Notes: generated from the letters alone by a model not told the origin. 64,000 nucleotides of DNA from JAEVLT01 sp044598425 (GCA_044598425.1 CP172536.1:1364001-1428000); one strand, 5' to 3'. Positions 26,041 to 35,685 are shown, counted from the stretch's first letter. Made by a program: numbers and translations.

Positions 26041-26784
26041 ATGGAAAATGAACTAAAACAAAATCAGGAAGAACAAGAGCCGCAAAAAGAGGAAAAGCAG
26101 CCTTCTACGATAATAGAAAAAATCCAGCAGCTTGGTCAAACAAATGTTCCGCAGCTATCAGCTGATTCGCGAATTCACTGTTTGACCATTGTCGGGCAGA
26201 TTGAAGGTCATCTAGCTTTACCGCCGCAAAACAAAACGACCAAGTATGAACATTTAATACCACAATTGGTGGCGATCGAGCAAAATCCGAAAATTGAAGG
26301 AGTACTGGTGATTTTGAACACGGTTGGCGGTGATGTAGAAGCAGGCCTTGCCATTTCTGAAATGCTGGCTACGTTATCTAAACCGACCGTTTCCATTGTT
26401 CTTGGGGGCGGGCATTCAATCGGGGTACCGATTGCCGTCTCTTGCAATTACTCATTTATAGCTGAAACCGCTACGATGACGATCCATCCCATCCGTCTGA
26501 CCGGGCTTGTGATCGGTGTTCCGCAAACGTTTGAGTATCTAGATAAGATGCAAGAGCGAGTCGTCAATTTTGTGACGAAGCATTCAAACATCAGCGAAGA
26601 AACGTTTAAAGACCTCATGTTTGCCAAAGGTAACTTAACAAGGGATATTGGTACGAACGTGATCGGCGGCGATGCAGTGGATTGCGGTTTAATCGATGAA
26701 GTTGGCGGTATTGGACAGGCGATGAAAAAATTAAATGAACTAATTGAACTTCACCGTGAAAATAGTGAGGCGATCGTACAGTGA
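26041..26784 (+). CDS. tepA: Translocation-enhancing ClpP-like protein TepA
   Basis: 247-residue protein of the ClpP/crotonase fold. After a charged Glu/Gln-rich N-terminus (residues 1-25) it has NTVGGDVEAGLAISEML and the nucleophile-like motif GGGHSIGVPIAVS (Ser at about 128). The end shows VDCGLIDEVGGIGQAM. In B. subtilis TepA is linked to preprotein processing/translocation. Its stop overlaps the GTG start of ylzJ. Confidence 0.94.
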   Translation: MENELKQNQEEQEPQKEEKQPSTIIEKIQQLGQTNVPQLSADSRIHCLTIVGQIEGHLALPPQNKTTKYEHLIPQLVAIEQNPKIEGVLVILNTVGGDVEAGLAISEMLATLSKPTVSIVLGGGHSIGVPIAVSCNYSFIAETATMTIHPIRLTGLVIGVPQTFEYLDKMQERVVNFVTKHSNISEETFKDLMFAKGNLTRDIGTNVIGGDAVDCGLIDEVGGIGQAMKKLNELIELHRENSEAIVQ

Positions 26785-27017
26785 TTTTATATACAATGAT
26801 GCCGCAGGAGCTTATTTTCCCTCAAGAACCGGATGCTTTCAGCAGACAACGAACCGTAACTCATCATGGTGTTGAGCTTCTAGTGGAAGCTGCTTCTGAC
26901 GATACTGCACGTATTGTCCGGATTCTCAGCAGTGACCCCCAGCACTTCCTTGACGAACGCTTTACACCCGGGACAAAAATTTCTTTACTAGAAGGTGGAG
27001 GTTTGTCCTCCTTTTAA
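26781..27017 (+). CDS. ylzJ: YlzJ-like protein
   Basis: 78-residue protein with the YlzJ signature MILYTMMPQELIFP at the start. The GTG start overlaps the tepA stop (GTGA), so it is translationally coupled. The family is found next to tepA in Bacillaceae. Function unknown. Confidence 0.88.
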   Translation: MILYTMMPQELIFPQEPDAFSRQRTVTHHGVELLVEAASDDTARIVRILSSDPQHFLDERFTPGTKISLLEGGGLSSF

Positions 27018-27026
27018 GACTGATTA

Positions 27027-27035
27027 TGGTATAAT
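27027..27035 (+). promoter_or_regulatory. Extended -10 promoter candidate for spoIIIE
   Basis: TGG directly followed by TATAAT (27030-27035), about 130 nt upstream of spoIIIE. No good -35. Confidence 0.45.
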
Positions 27036-27050
27036 AAGGTCAAATAGACA

Positions 27051-27076
27051 AGAGCAGCCATCATGGCTGCTTTATT
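27051..27076 (+). terminator. Hairpin between ylzJ and spoIIIE
   Basis: AGCAGCCAT / ATGGCTGCT with a one-base loop and only TTTATT after it. It may terminate the rnjB-tepA-ylzJ transcript or be a leader hairpin of spoIIIE. Confidence 0.55.
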
Positions 27077-27168
27077 CCTTTCTCCATGACTGCTGAAAAA
27101 AGAAACAGCAATTGGACTCTCCTTTCCTAATTTTTAGGACGGAATATTGATAGAGTTAGGTGATATCA

Positions 27169-29511
27169 TTGGCAAAAAAAAAGCGAAGGCAAACAAGAAA
27201 AAGGGAGATGAAGCTAAAAAGAACCGTTCAATATGAACTGACCGGTCTTGTGCTTTTATCCTTATCAGTCATTTCAATGGCAAAATTAGGAGCGGTTGGA
27301 AAAGCAATCGTTTTATTTTATCGTTTTTGGCTCGGTGAATGGTATACCATCGGCCTGATCGGTCTATTTGTATTAAGTATTTTTTTAATGTGGAAACGCA
27401 CGGTACCTTTTCTTTTTCATGCTAAATTAATCGGCTTCTATTTTTTGATTGGTTCGATTCTTCTTTATAATCATATCTTTTTATTTCAAGCTCTTTCAAA
27501 GAACGGTCAATTTGAATCTGCAAGTGTTATAAAGAAAACGTTTAGCATGTTCAAGGATGAATTATTTCAAACGACGAGCACAGTGGATCTGGGAGGCGGT
27601 ATGATTGGAGCTGTCCTGTATGCTGTATCCTATTTTTTGTTCGCTGATTCCGGTGCGAAAATCATCGCTTTTCTCTTTATTATCATCGGTTTCATTTTAA
27701 TAACAGGAAGGTCAATTGGCGACTTTATCGGCAAAATCCTTTCAACTGTTTTAGGTTTTTCAAAAAATCAGTGGAGTGAATTTAAAATGGACGTTGCGGA
27801 GTGGAAACAAAAGCAGCAAGAGCGGCGGGCGCATTTGCAGCAGCAGCAAGAAAACAGGCAGGCGCAAAACGCTTCCTCCCTTCCACAGCCCCCGCTTCCG
27901 GAATTGCTTGATGAACCTCCTGCGCCTGAACCAATTATCTCAAGTTTTGCAGACAGGGCTTATATGGACGAAAGTGCACATGAACAGGAACAACATGAAC
28001 AGCCATCACAGCAAGAACCAAGGGATATTTCGTCAACAGAAGAAGATTTAACACCGCCGCTTGCGTTTACTGAGGTGGAGAATGCTTCATATGAACTCCC
28101 GCCGCTCAAACTTCTGAAAATGCCAAGGAAAACGGACCAAAGCGGAGAATACGAGATGATCCATGCCAATGCTGCGAAGCTGGAAAGAACCTTTCAAAGT
28201 TTCGGTGTAAAGGCAAGGGTGACGCAAGTTCATCTCGGACCAGCTGTAACAAAATACGAAGTCCATCCGGATGTAGGTGTAAAGGTTAGCAAGATTGTTA
28301 GTTTAAGTGATGATTTAGCATTGGCTCTTGCAGCTAAAGATATCCGCATGGAAGCGCCGATTCCAGGAAAATCAGCTATCGGGATTGAAGTGCCGAATTC
28401 GGAGGTTGCAATGGTTTCGCTTCGTGAAGTTTTAGAAGCCACGCAGAATGAAAAACCGGAGGCAAAACTATTAATTGGACTCGGACGCGATATTACAGGT
28501 GAAGCCGTGCTCGCTGAACTGAACAAGATGCCGCACTTGCTTGTTGCAGGAGCGACAGGAAGCGGGAAGAGTGTCTGTATTAATGGCATCATAACCAGTA
28601 TATTAATGAGAGCAAAGCCGCATGAAGTCAAACTGATGATGATTGACCCGAAAATGGTCGAGCTTAATGTCTACAATGGGATTCCGCACTTGCTCGCACC
28701 GGTTGTAACGGATGCGAAAAAAGCATCCCAGGCGTTAAAAAAAGTAGTAAGTGAAATGGAGCGACGTTACGAGTTGTTTTCCTACACGGGTACGCGAAAT
28801 ATTGAAGGATACAATGAGCATATTAAACGGCATAATGCGGAGGAAGATGATAAGCAGCCGCTTTTACCATTTATTGTTGTTATCGTAGATGAACTTGCGG
28901 ACCTGATGATGGTTGCTTCTTCAGATGTCGAAGACTCGATCACAAGACTAGCTCAGATGGCCCGGGCTGCGGGAATCCATTTGATCATTGCAACGCAGCG
29001 ACCGTCTGTTGATGTCATTACCGGAGTGATCAAGGCTAACATCCCATCCAGAATCGCTTTTGCTGTTTCGAGTCAAACGGATTCTCGCACGATTCTTGAT
29101 ATGGGCGGAGCTGAAAAATTACTTGGCCGCGGCGACATGCTGTTCCTGCCTGTGGGCGCTTCCAAACCAGTCCGTGTGCAAGGAGCGTTTTTATCAGATG
29201 ATGAGGTAGAAGAGATCGTCAATTATGTGATATCGCAGCAAAAGGCTCAATACCAGGAAGAAATGATTCCGGATGATATCCCCGAGGCAAAAGGGGCCGT
29301 TGAGGATGATCTTTATGAGGAGGCCGTCGCCTTAATCGTTGAAATGCAAACTGCATCGGTTTCGATGCTTCAGCGCCGCTTCCGAATTGGCTACACAAGG
29401 GCAGCCCGACTCATTGATGAAATGGAAGCGCGCGGTATTGTTGGCTCATATGAAGGCAGCAAGCCTCGCGCGGTGCTGGTATCCAAACCGAAAGAAGAAG
29501 CAAGCTCATAA
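27169..29511 (+). CDS. spoIIIE: DNA translocase SpoIIIE/FtsK
   Basis: Pumps the chromosome into the forespore through the septum. About 780 residues. An N-terminal membrane part with about four helices (residues 25-175) is followed by a Gln/Pro/Glu-rich linker (about 200-300). The FtsK motor has Walker A GATGSGKSVCI and Walker B PFIVVIVDELADLMM. The C-terminal gamma winged helix carries MLQRRFRIGYTRAARLIDEME, which reads polar DNA motifs. The TTG at 27169 has AGGTGAT at proper spacing and gives the family N-terminus MAKKKRR; a GTG at 27160 lies inside that ribosome site. Confidence 0.97.
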   Translation: MAKKKRRQTRKREMKLKRTVQYELTGLVLLSLSVISMAKLGAVGKAIVLFYRFWLGEWYTIGLIGLFVLSIFLMWKRTVPFLFHAKLIGFYFLIGSILLYNHIFLFQALSKNGQFESASVIKKTFSMFKDELFQTTSTVDLGGGMIGAVLYAVSYFLFADSGAKIIAFLFIIIGFILITGRSIGDFIGKILSTVLGFSKNQWSEFKMDVAEWKQKQQERRAHLQQQQENRQAQNASSLPQPPLPELLDEPPAPEPIISSFADRAYMDESAHEQEQHEQPSQQEPRDISSTEEDLTPPLAFTEVENASYELPPLKLLKMPRKTDQSGEYEMIHANAAKLERTFQSFGVKARVTQVHLGPAVTKYEVHPDVGVKVSKIVSLSDDLALALAAKDIRMEAPIPGKSAIGIEVPNSEVAMVSLREVLEATQNEKPEAKLLIGLGRDITGEAVLAELNKMPHLLVAGATGSGKSVCINGIITSILMRAKPHEVKLMMIDPKMVELNVYNGIPHLLAPVVTDAKKASQALKKVVSEMERRYELFSYTGTRNIEGYNEHIKRHNAEEDDKQPLLPFIVVIVDELADLMMVASSDVEDSITRLAQMARAAGIHLIIATQRPSVDVITGVIKANIPSRIAFAVSSQTDSRTILDMGGAEKLLGRGDMLFLPVGASKPVRVQGAFLSDDEVEEIVNYVISQQKAQYQEEMIPDDIPEAKGAVEDDLYEEAVALIVEMQTASVSMLQRRFRIGYTRAARLIDEMEARGIVGSYEGSKPRAVLVSKPKEEASS

Positions 29512-29576
29512 TCATTTCTCCAAACCCGCTGCTTCGGTTTGGAGAAATGGAAAAAAATAATAATGTTATACTATTG

Positions 29577-29612
29577 AAACCGTTTTCAAGATTGATAGAA
29601 AGCGGTTTTTTA
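29577..29612 (+). terminator. Intrinsic terminator after spoIIIE
   Basis: AAACCGTTTTC / GAAAGCGGTTT stem (one wobble) with TTTTTTAT. A second 14-bp perfect inverted repeat lies just before it at 29513-29549 (CATTTCTCCAAACC / GGTTTGGAGAAATG) without a T-run. Confidence 0.8.
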
Positions 29613-29784
29613 TATAGTAAAATTGGGTAAAATTTCAGCAAAATACACGTTGTAAAACGCTTTACTTTTTGTTATTACTGCAGTATTTAAAATGATTTTT
29701 TTTCTTATATTTGACAATTTTCATACTATAATCTTTTTTCGCTGAAATCATAAAATGTCTATTTATTTATCTGAAAAAAAGTGA

Positions 29785-29790
29785 TATAGT
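29785..29790 (+). promoter_or_regulatory. Probable -10 element of the GntR gene
   Basis: TATAGT at 29785-29790 preceded by TGA (extended -10). The -35 is weak. Confidence 0.4.
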
Positions 29791-29815
29791 ATTTTCGATT
29801 AGTAGGAATGATAAT

Positions 29816-29833
29816 ACATCAGATGTCTGATGT
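29816..29833. promoter_or_regulatory. Palindromic operator, probable autoregulation site of the GntR protein
   Basis: ACATCAGA-TG-TCTGATGT is a perfect 18-nt palindrome between the putative -10 and the GntR start codon. GntR proteins bind such sites as dimers. Confidence 0.6.
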
Positions 29834-29859
29834 CCTAGGAAAAGGCTGGAGGAAACTGC

Positions 29860-30584
29860 ATGTCTATTAAGTCAGATAACCGGCATTTGTACTTACAAGT
29901 GATCGACCGTCTTAAACAAGATATTGAAGAGGGGATTTACAAAGAAAAAGAAAAATTACCGTCTGAATTTGATCTTGCAAAACATTTAGGTGTGAGCAGG
30001 GCAACGCTTCGGGAGGCTTTGCGCGTTCTTGAAGAAGAAAACGTGATCATTCGCCGCCATGGAGTAGGCACATTTGTTAACGCCAAACCTCTGTTTACTT
30101 CTGGGATCGAACAGCTTAGCAGTGTCACTGACATGATTAAGGAAGCAGGTTTAAAGCCCGGCACCATTTTTCTTAGTTCATCAACACAACGGCCAACCGA
30201 AGAAGATATTCGTCGGTTTTCCTGTTTACATGAAGAGGATATTGTTGTGGCGGAAAGAGTTCGAACGGCCAATGGAGAACCGGTTGTCTACTGCATAGAC
30301 AAAATACCCGAAAAAATATTGCCGGAAGGCTTCTCTTACGGAGAGCAATCCATTTTCCACACCTTAGAAGAAGATGCGGGACGGAAAATTACATACGCTG
30401 TGGCTCAAATCGAACCAATTGGATATCATGAGAAAATTTCTCCCATTCTTGAATGTGAGCCGGAAACCGCGCTGCTTGTATTAAACAAATGCATTTCGAT
30501 GAAAAGGATGAGCCAATTCTTTTTTCGGTAAACTATTTTAAAGCAGACAAGTTTAGTTTTCGTGTTCTGAGAAAAAGAATTTAA
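29860..30584 (+). pseudogene. ymfC: GntR/HutC-family regulator (YmfC-like), frameshifted near its 3' end
   Basis: An N-terminal winged helix (KLPSEFDLAKHLGVSRATLREALRV is split here by residues about 28-52) and a UTRA effector domain are clear. The frame as it stands ends at 30531 after 223 residues with an out-of-family tail (SMKRMSQFFFR). Shifting frame at about 30484-30490 (one base missing in TTAAACAAATG) restores QMHFDEKDEPILFSVNYF and the usual end FRVLRKRI, stopping at 30584. So one base was lost, or misread. If real, about 30 C-terminal residues of the ligand domain are replaced. It probably controls itself and the transporter genes downstream. Confidence 0.8.
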
Positions 30585-30674
30585 TGAATGTATTGAAGAC
30601 TGAATGTAAAAAATAAGGCTTGCATTACCAACATTTCTACTAATTCAAATAAATCATTTAGGGGGTACAATACC

Positions 30675-31769
30675 TTGAAAAAGCGTAAACTTGGTTTAGC
30701 GTTATCGCTAGTGCTTGCTGCGGGAACCCTTTTGGGCGCTTGTGGAAAAAGCAATGACAACGCGGCTAACGGTGGTAAAGGAAAAACGTTCACAGTAGGT
30801 ATGGTTACAGACATTGGCGGGATTGATGACAAATCATTCAACCAATCAGCTTGGAAAGGCCTTCAAGATTTCGGCAAAGAAAATAACCTAAAAAAAGGGA
30901 AAAATGGATATGACTATGTTCAATCCCAATCCGACGCAGATTATGCAACGAATTTAAATACACTTTCACGTCAAGGCTTTGACTTAGTATATGGAATTGG
31001 CTTTATGATGCAGAAAGATGTTGAAAAAATTGCACAGCAGCAGAAAAAAACGCATTTTGCGATTGTTGATGGTGTCGTAAATAAACCGAATGTCGCAAGC
31101 ATCCTGTTTAAAGAAAATGAATCATCTTTTCTAGCGGGAATTGTTGCCGGTATGGCAACGAAAACAAATAAAATCGGTTTTATTGGCGGGATGAAAAGTG
31201 AAGTAATCGACCGCTTTGAAGCGGGCTTTCTTGCCGGTGTTAAAACAGCAAATCCAAATGCAACGGTAGATGTCCAATATGCTGCAAGTTTTACAAGTGC
31301 TGATAAAGGGCAAGCAATTGCTTCGAAAATGTATTCTTCCGGTGAAGATGTTGTGTTCCATGCTGCCGGCGCAACGGGTAACGGCTTATTTAAAGAAGCG
31401 CGCGACCGTTTAAGCAAGGATCCTTCTAAAGTTATTTGGGCAATCGGCGTTGACTCTGATCAATCAAAAGAAGGCTTGGTAACAGTTAACGGAAAACAGC
31501 AAAACGTTGTTCTAACCTCTGCTCTTAAGCGTGTAGACAATGCGGTAAAAGACCTGACAACAAAAGCAAAAGATGGAAAGTTCCCTGGAGGCAAAACGAT
31601 TACTTATGGACTTTCTGAAGAGGGAGTAGGCGTGGCACCGATAAATGATGCTGTTCCGAACAAGGCTGATATTGAGAAGGCTGTTTCTCAATGGGGGGAA
31701 AAAATCAAGTCTGGTTCATTAAAGATTCCATCTAAACCAGAAGAAGTAAAAAATTTTACTGCTAAATAA
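30675..31769 (+). CDS. nupN: BMP-family nucleoside-binding lipoprotein
   Basis: 364-residue substrate-binding lipoprotein of a nucleoside ABC importer. A short signal peptide ends in the lipobox LLGAC, so Cys about 23 would be lipid-modified. The BMP/PnrA fold follows: VGMVTDIGGIDDKSFNQSAW, VYGIGFMMQ, GFIGGMKSEVIDRFEAGF and VIWAIGVDSDQSKEG. The start is TTG with GGGGG upstream. It leads the operon nupN-O-P-Q; in B. subtilis the closest set is yufNOPQ (guanosine uptake). The exact substrate is inferred. Confidence 0.9.
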   Translation: MKKRKLGLALSLVLAAGTLLGACGKSNDNAANGGKGKTFTVGMVTDIGGIDDKSFNQSAWKGLQDFGKENNLKKGKNGYDYVQSQSDADYATNLNTLSRQGFDLVYGIGFMMQKDVEKIAQQQKKTHFAIVDGVVNKPNVASILFKENESSFLAGIVAGMATKTNKIGFIGGMKSEVIDRFEAGFLAGVKTANPNATVDVQYAASFTSADKGQAIASKMYSSGEDVVFHAAGATGNGLFKEARDRLSKDPSKVIWAIGVDSDQSKEGLVTVNGKQQNVVLTSALKRVDNAVKDLTTKAKDGKFPGGKTITYGLSEEGVGVAPINDAVPNKADIEKAVSQWGEKIKSGSLKIPSKPEEVKNFTAK

Positions 31770-31971
31770 CCGATCATTCGGCAGGAGCAGGCTCTTTTTG
31801 ACCTGCTTCTGTTCTATTCTTAAAATCTTAATTGAAGTGTAGAATCCCATTCTGCTTTTCACTTAAGACTTTAGTTGGGAGGATTCCCTTGTTTTTTTAA
31901 CAATGAAAGGTCTGACCTCTTACTACTAATGATCAAAAATGATTCCTACTTTAGAGCAGGGAGTGAGAAAA

Positions 31972-33507
31972 TTGGAACATGTAATTGAAATGCTTAACAT
32001 TCGTAAAGAATTTAACGGCTTTGTTGCAAATGATAATATTACCCTTCAATTGAAAAAAGGAGAAGTCCATGCATTGCTCGGTGAAAACGGGGCGGGAAAA
32101 TCTACGTTAATGAACGTATTGTTTGGCTTATACCAGCCAGAAGCAGGTGAAATCCGCGTAAAGGGGAAGTCTGTTAAAATTACCAATCCGAATGTGGCAA
32201 ATGATCTTGGAATCGGTATGGTGCACCAACACTTTATGCTTGTCGACGTGTTCACGGTTACCGAAAATATCATTCTCGGAAAAGAAATGACAAAAGCGGG
32301 CCGGATCGACATAAAAAAAGCTGAAAAAGAAGTAAGAGAAATCTCGGAACGGTATGGCTTAGCCGTTGATCCAAAAGCAAAAATCGCCGATATCTCAGTC
32401 GGGATGCAGCAGCGGGTAGAAATTTTAAAAACGCTATACCGCGGCGCGGAAATTTTGATTTTTGATGAACCAACGGCTGTATTAACTCCCCAGGAAATCA
32501 AAGAGCTAATACAAATTATGAAAACGCTTATAAAAGAGGGAAAGTCCATTATTTTGATTACGCATAAATTGAAAGAAATAATGGAAGTTTGTGACCGTGT
32601 AACGGTTATTCGAAAAGGAAAAGGGATAGGGACGGTTAATGTTAACGAAACAAATGTCAATGAATTGGCAAATTTAATGGTTGGCCGGGAAGTCCTCTTT
32701 AAAACAGAAAAATCTCCAGCGCAGACAAAACAAGAAGTCCTTACGGTCAAAGACTTGGCTGTAAAGGATTCGCGGGGGGTATTAGCCGTTAAAGGTTTGG
32801 ATTTATCTGTGAGAGCCGGTGAAATTGTCGGAATTGCCGGGGTAGATGGAAACGGACAAAGCGAGCTGATTGAAGCCATCACTGGATTAAGGAAGTCCGA
32901 AAGCGGAAGCATCAAGTTAAATGGAAAAGAATTGATTCATTCAACACCAAGAAAGATCACCGAAACAGGTGTCGGGCATATTCCACAAGACCGGCATAAG
33001 CACGGTCTTGTTTTGAATTATCCGATAGCTGAAAACATGGTTTTGCAAACATATTATCAAAAACCTTTTTCAAAAAGCGGAATCTTAAATTTTAAAGAAA
33101 TATATGATAAAGCACGAAAATTAATTAAAGAGTTCGATGTTCGCACGCCAAGTGAATACACATTGGCGCGGGCTTTGTCCGGGGGAAATCAGCAAAAAGC
33201 GATCATCGGCCGCGAAATTGACCGTAATCCGGACTTGTTGATTGCCGCACAGCCAACGCGCGGTTTGGATGTCGGAGCGATTGAATTTATTCACAAACGA
33301 TTGATTGAACAGCGCGATCACGGAAAGGCTGTTTTGCTTGTTTCGTTTGAACTGGATGAAATTATGAATGTCAGCGACCGAATTGCCGTTATTTTTGAAG
33401 GGAAAATCGTTGCTGTTGTTGATCCGAAAGATACAACCGAGCAAGAACTCGGGCTGTTAATGGCAGGTTCGAATCGGAAAGAAGCGGGGGAAGAAACACA
33501 TGTCTAA
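31972..33507 (+). CDS. nupO: Nucleoside ABC transporter, double ATPase subunit
   Basis: About 511 residues with two ATPase domains. The first has LGENGAGKSTLMN, VGMQQRVEILK and LIFDEPTAVLT. The second has a degenerate P-loop (VDGNGQSELI, Ser/Glu in place of Lys-Ser/Thr) but an intact signature LSGGNQQKAIIGREI and a Walker B-like region lacking the Glu (LLIAAQPTRGLD). This asymmetry is normal for the sugar/nucleoside class. An ATG at 31939 is in frame, but the TTG at 31972 has GGGAGTGAG upstream and gives the family N-terminus MEHVIEMLNIRKEF. It overlaps the permease gene by 8 nt. Confidence 0.93.
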   Translation: MEHVIEMLNIRKEFNGFVANDNITLQLKKGEVHALLGENGAGKSTLMNVLFGLYQPEAGEIRVKGKSVKITNPNVANDLGIGMVHQHFMLVDVFTVTENIILGKEMTKAGRIDIKKAEKEVREISERYGLAVDPKAKIADISVGMQQRVEILKTLYRGAEILIFDEPTAVLTPQEIKELIQIMKTLIKEGKSIILITHKLKEIMEVCDRVTVIRKGKGIGTVNVNETNVNELANLMVGREVLFKTEKSPAQTKQEVLTVKDLAVKDSRGVLAVKGLDLSVRAGEIVGIAGVDGNGQSELIEAITGLRKSESGSIKLNGKELIHSTPRKITETGVGHIPQDRHKHGLVLNYPIAENMVLQTYYQKPFSKSGILNFKEIYDKARKLIKEFDVRTPSEYTLARALSGGNQQKAIIGREIDRNPDLLIAAQPTRGLDVGAIEFIHKRLIEQRDHGKAVLLVSFELDEIMNVSDRIAVIFEGKIVAVVDPKDTTEQELGLLMAGSNRKEAGEETHV

Positions 33508-34546
33508 ACGCTTGCGAAATATTATAACGCCTGTTATCGCTTTGCTATTGGGGATACTAGTAGGAACCATTATCATGGTAGCGAGCGGCTATGATCCAGC
33601 AGCAGCCTACACTGCACTTTGGAATGGCGCATTCGGCAGCACGTACTATATTGGGGAAGTCATCAGACAAGTTACCCCCTACATTTTATCAGGCTTAGCT
33701 GTCGCTTTTGCTTTTCGGGTCGGATTGTTTAATATCGGAGTTGAAGGCCAATTTATCGTCGGCTGGTTTGCATCTGTCTGGGTGGGAATTAGTTTCGATT
33801 TACCGAAAGTTATTTTATTGCCTCTTGCGATTTTAGCTTCGATGGCAGCAGGTGCGCTTTGGGCTTTTATCCCTGGATTATTAAAAGCGCGCTTTCGTGT
33901 TCATGAGGTTATCGTGACAATCATGATGAACTATATCGCGCTTCATGTGACGAATTACTTTATTCGTTCCGTCATAACAAACAACAAAGATCGCACACCC
34001 AATATTCCGGATGCAGCATCCCTTAGGTCACCCTGGCTTGAGAGTATTACCGATTATTCACGGCTTCACTGGGGCATCATCATTGCACTCATCTGTTCGG
34101 TTATTATGTGGTTTTTACTTGAAAAAACAACCCGGGGATTTGAGTTGCGCGCTGTTGGCTTTAACCAGCATGCCGCCCATTATGCAGGAATGAGCGTGAA
34201 CAAGAACATCATCCTTTCCATGGTCATTTCGGGAATCTTTGCAGGATTAGCCGGCGCAATGGAGGGTCTTGGAACATTTGGTTATGTGGCAGTAAAAGGC
34301 GGGTTTACCGGCGTTGGTTTTAACGGAATTGCCGTTGCACTACTCGGTGGAAATACGGCGCTTGGGGTTATTTTTGCAGCAGTATTATTTGGAGCATTGA
34401 AAGTAGGTTCTTTAAACATGCCGCTTGAGGCGGGTGTTCCGAATGAATTGGTTGATATTATCATCGCATTAATTGTTTTCTTCGTTGCCTCAAGCTATAT
34501 TATTCGTTGGGCTTTAGACCGATTTAATAAAAAGGGGGTGAAGTAA
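33500..34546 (+). CDS. nupP: Nucleoside ABC transporter permease 1
   Basis: 348-residue membrane permease of the BPD_transp_2 class with about nine hydrophobic helices. The RVGLFNIGVEGQFIVG segment and GGFTGVGFNGIAVALLGG are typical of BMP-linked permeases. It overlaps the ATPase gene, and nupQ starts directly at its stop. Confidence 0.93.
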   Translation: MSKRLRNIITPVIALLLGILVGTIIMVASGYDPAAAYTALWNGAFGSTYYIGEVIRQVTPYILSGLAVAFAFRVGLFNIGVEGQFIVGWFASVWVGISFDLPKVILLPLAILASMAAGALWAFIPGLLKARFRVHEVIVTIMMNYIALHVTNYFIRSVITNNKDRTPNIPDAASLRSPWLESITDYSRLHWGIIIALICSVIMWFLLEKTTRGFELRAVGFNQHAAHYAGMSVNKNIILSMVISGIFAGLAGAMEGLGTFGYVAVKGGFTGVGFNGIAVALLGGNTALGVIFAAVLFGALKVGSLNMPLEAGVPNELVDIIIALIVFFVASSYIIRWALDRFNKKGVK

Positions 34547-35506
34547 GTGAGTTTAATGGAAATTTTAACAATTATTATTCCATCTACCCTGTTATGGGCA
34601 GCGCCACTTGTCTTCACTGCGTTAGGCGGAGTATTCTCTGAGCGCTCCGGGGTTGTCAACATTGGCTTGGAAGGATTAATGTGGATTGGCGCATTCACCG
34701 CTATTGTTTTTAATTTAACCTTTGTTGACACATTTGGAAACTGGACACCGTGGATTTCGCTGCTGGCTGCGATGGTTGCCGGAGGTTTATTCTCCATTCT
34801 TCATGCCGTTGCGTCGATTACGTTCCGTGCTGACCATACCGTTTCCGGGGTAGCGATTAACCTGTTGGCATCGGGACTTACTTTGTTCTTGGTCAAACTA
34901 ATTTACGACAAAGGCGAAACGGATATCATTCAAAAAGGCTTTAGCAAAATTGATGTTCCCGTGTTAAAAGACATTCCCATTATTGGGAAGTTATTTTTCC
35001 AGGATACATATTGGACGTCCTTTTTAGCTATCATCGTGGCAGCTATTGCCTGGTACATTATTTATAAAACACCATTCGGGCTGCGGCTTCGCTCCGTTGG
35101 GGAGCATCCGATGGCTGCAGACACAATGGGGATCAACGTGACAAAAATGCGCTACTTTGGCGTGATTATTTCAGGTGCATTGGGTGGAATTGGCGGCGGT
35201 GTTTATGCAGAATCGATTTCATCCAATTTTAGCCATGCTACGATTAGCGGACAGGGCTTTATGGCGCTGGCTGCGATGATTTTTGGCAAATGGCATCCGC
35301 TCGGAGCGATGGGGGCTGCAATCTTCTTTGGTTTCGCCCAAAGCATCAGTATCATCGGCTCAGGCTTACCGTTGTTAAAATCGATTCCAAGTGTGTATTT
35401 ATTAATTGCACCATATGTCTTAACCATTTTAGCCTTGACTGGCTTCATCGGCCGTGCAGAAGCGCCGAAAGCAGATGGAGTTCACTATATTAAAGGAAGC
35501 AGATGA
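34547..35506 (+). CDS. nupQ: Nucleoside ABC transporter permease 2
   Basis: 319-residue second permease with the SERSGVVNIGLEGLMWIGAF motif and GQGFMALAAMIFGKWHPLGA, matching NupQ/YufQ. GTG start with AAGGGGGTGAAG. It completes a heterodimeric membrane channel with NupP. A terminator follows. Confidence 0.93.
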   Translation: MSLMEILTIIIPSTLLWAAPLVFTALGGVFSERSGVVNIGLEGLMWIGAFTAIVFNLTFVDTFGNWTPWISLLAAMVAGGLFSILHAVASITFRADHTVSGVAINLLASGLTLFLVKLIYDKGETDIIQKGFSKIDVPVLKDIPIIGKLFFQDTYWTSFLAIIVAAIAWYIIYKTPFGLRLRSVGEHPMAADTMGINVTKMRYFGVIISGALGGIGGGVYAESISSNFSHATISGQGFMALAAMIFGKWHPLGAMGAAIFFGFAQSISIIGSGLPLLKSIPSVYLLIAPYVLTILALTGFIGRAEAPKADGVHYIKGSR

Positions 35507-35510
35507 GCCT

Positions 35511-35548
35511 TTTACCCTCAGCAAATCGATCAAGCTGAGGGTTTTTAT
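35511..35548 (+). terminator. Intrinsic terminator after nupQ
   Basis: ACCCTCAGC / GCTGAGGGT stem and TTTTTAT. Confidence 0.88.
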
Positions 35549-35685
35549 ATGGTTCTATTACTTGTGTGAATCAAGCTAAACAGCTTATAGTGAGAATATG
35601 GTTTATTTTAATTGGAAAAAATAAATCTTATTAGTGCATACATATGGTAATGATAAGCCTTTAAAGGTGAAGGAGGACTGATTTA

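Noticed and set aside
32046..32915. Long minus-strand open frame (289 codons) opposite nupO
   Set aside because: It is antisense to a clear ABC ATPase gene, with biased composition and no motifs. Similar antisense frames at 4003-4551, 5471-6049 and 28230-28631 were dropped for the same reason.
32776..33260. Degenerate P-loop in the second half of nupO as a sign of gene decay
   Set aside because: This asymmetry is normal for the double ATPases of sugar/nucleoside ABC importers.
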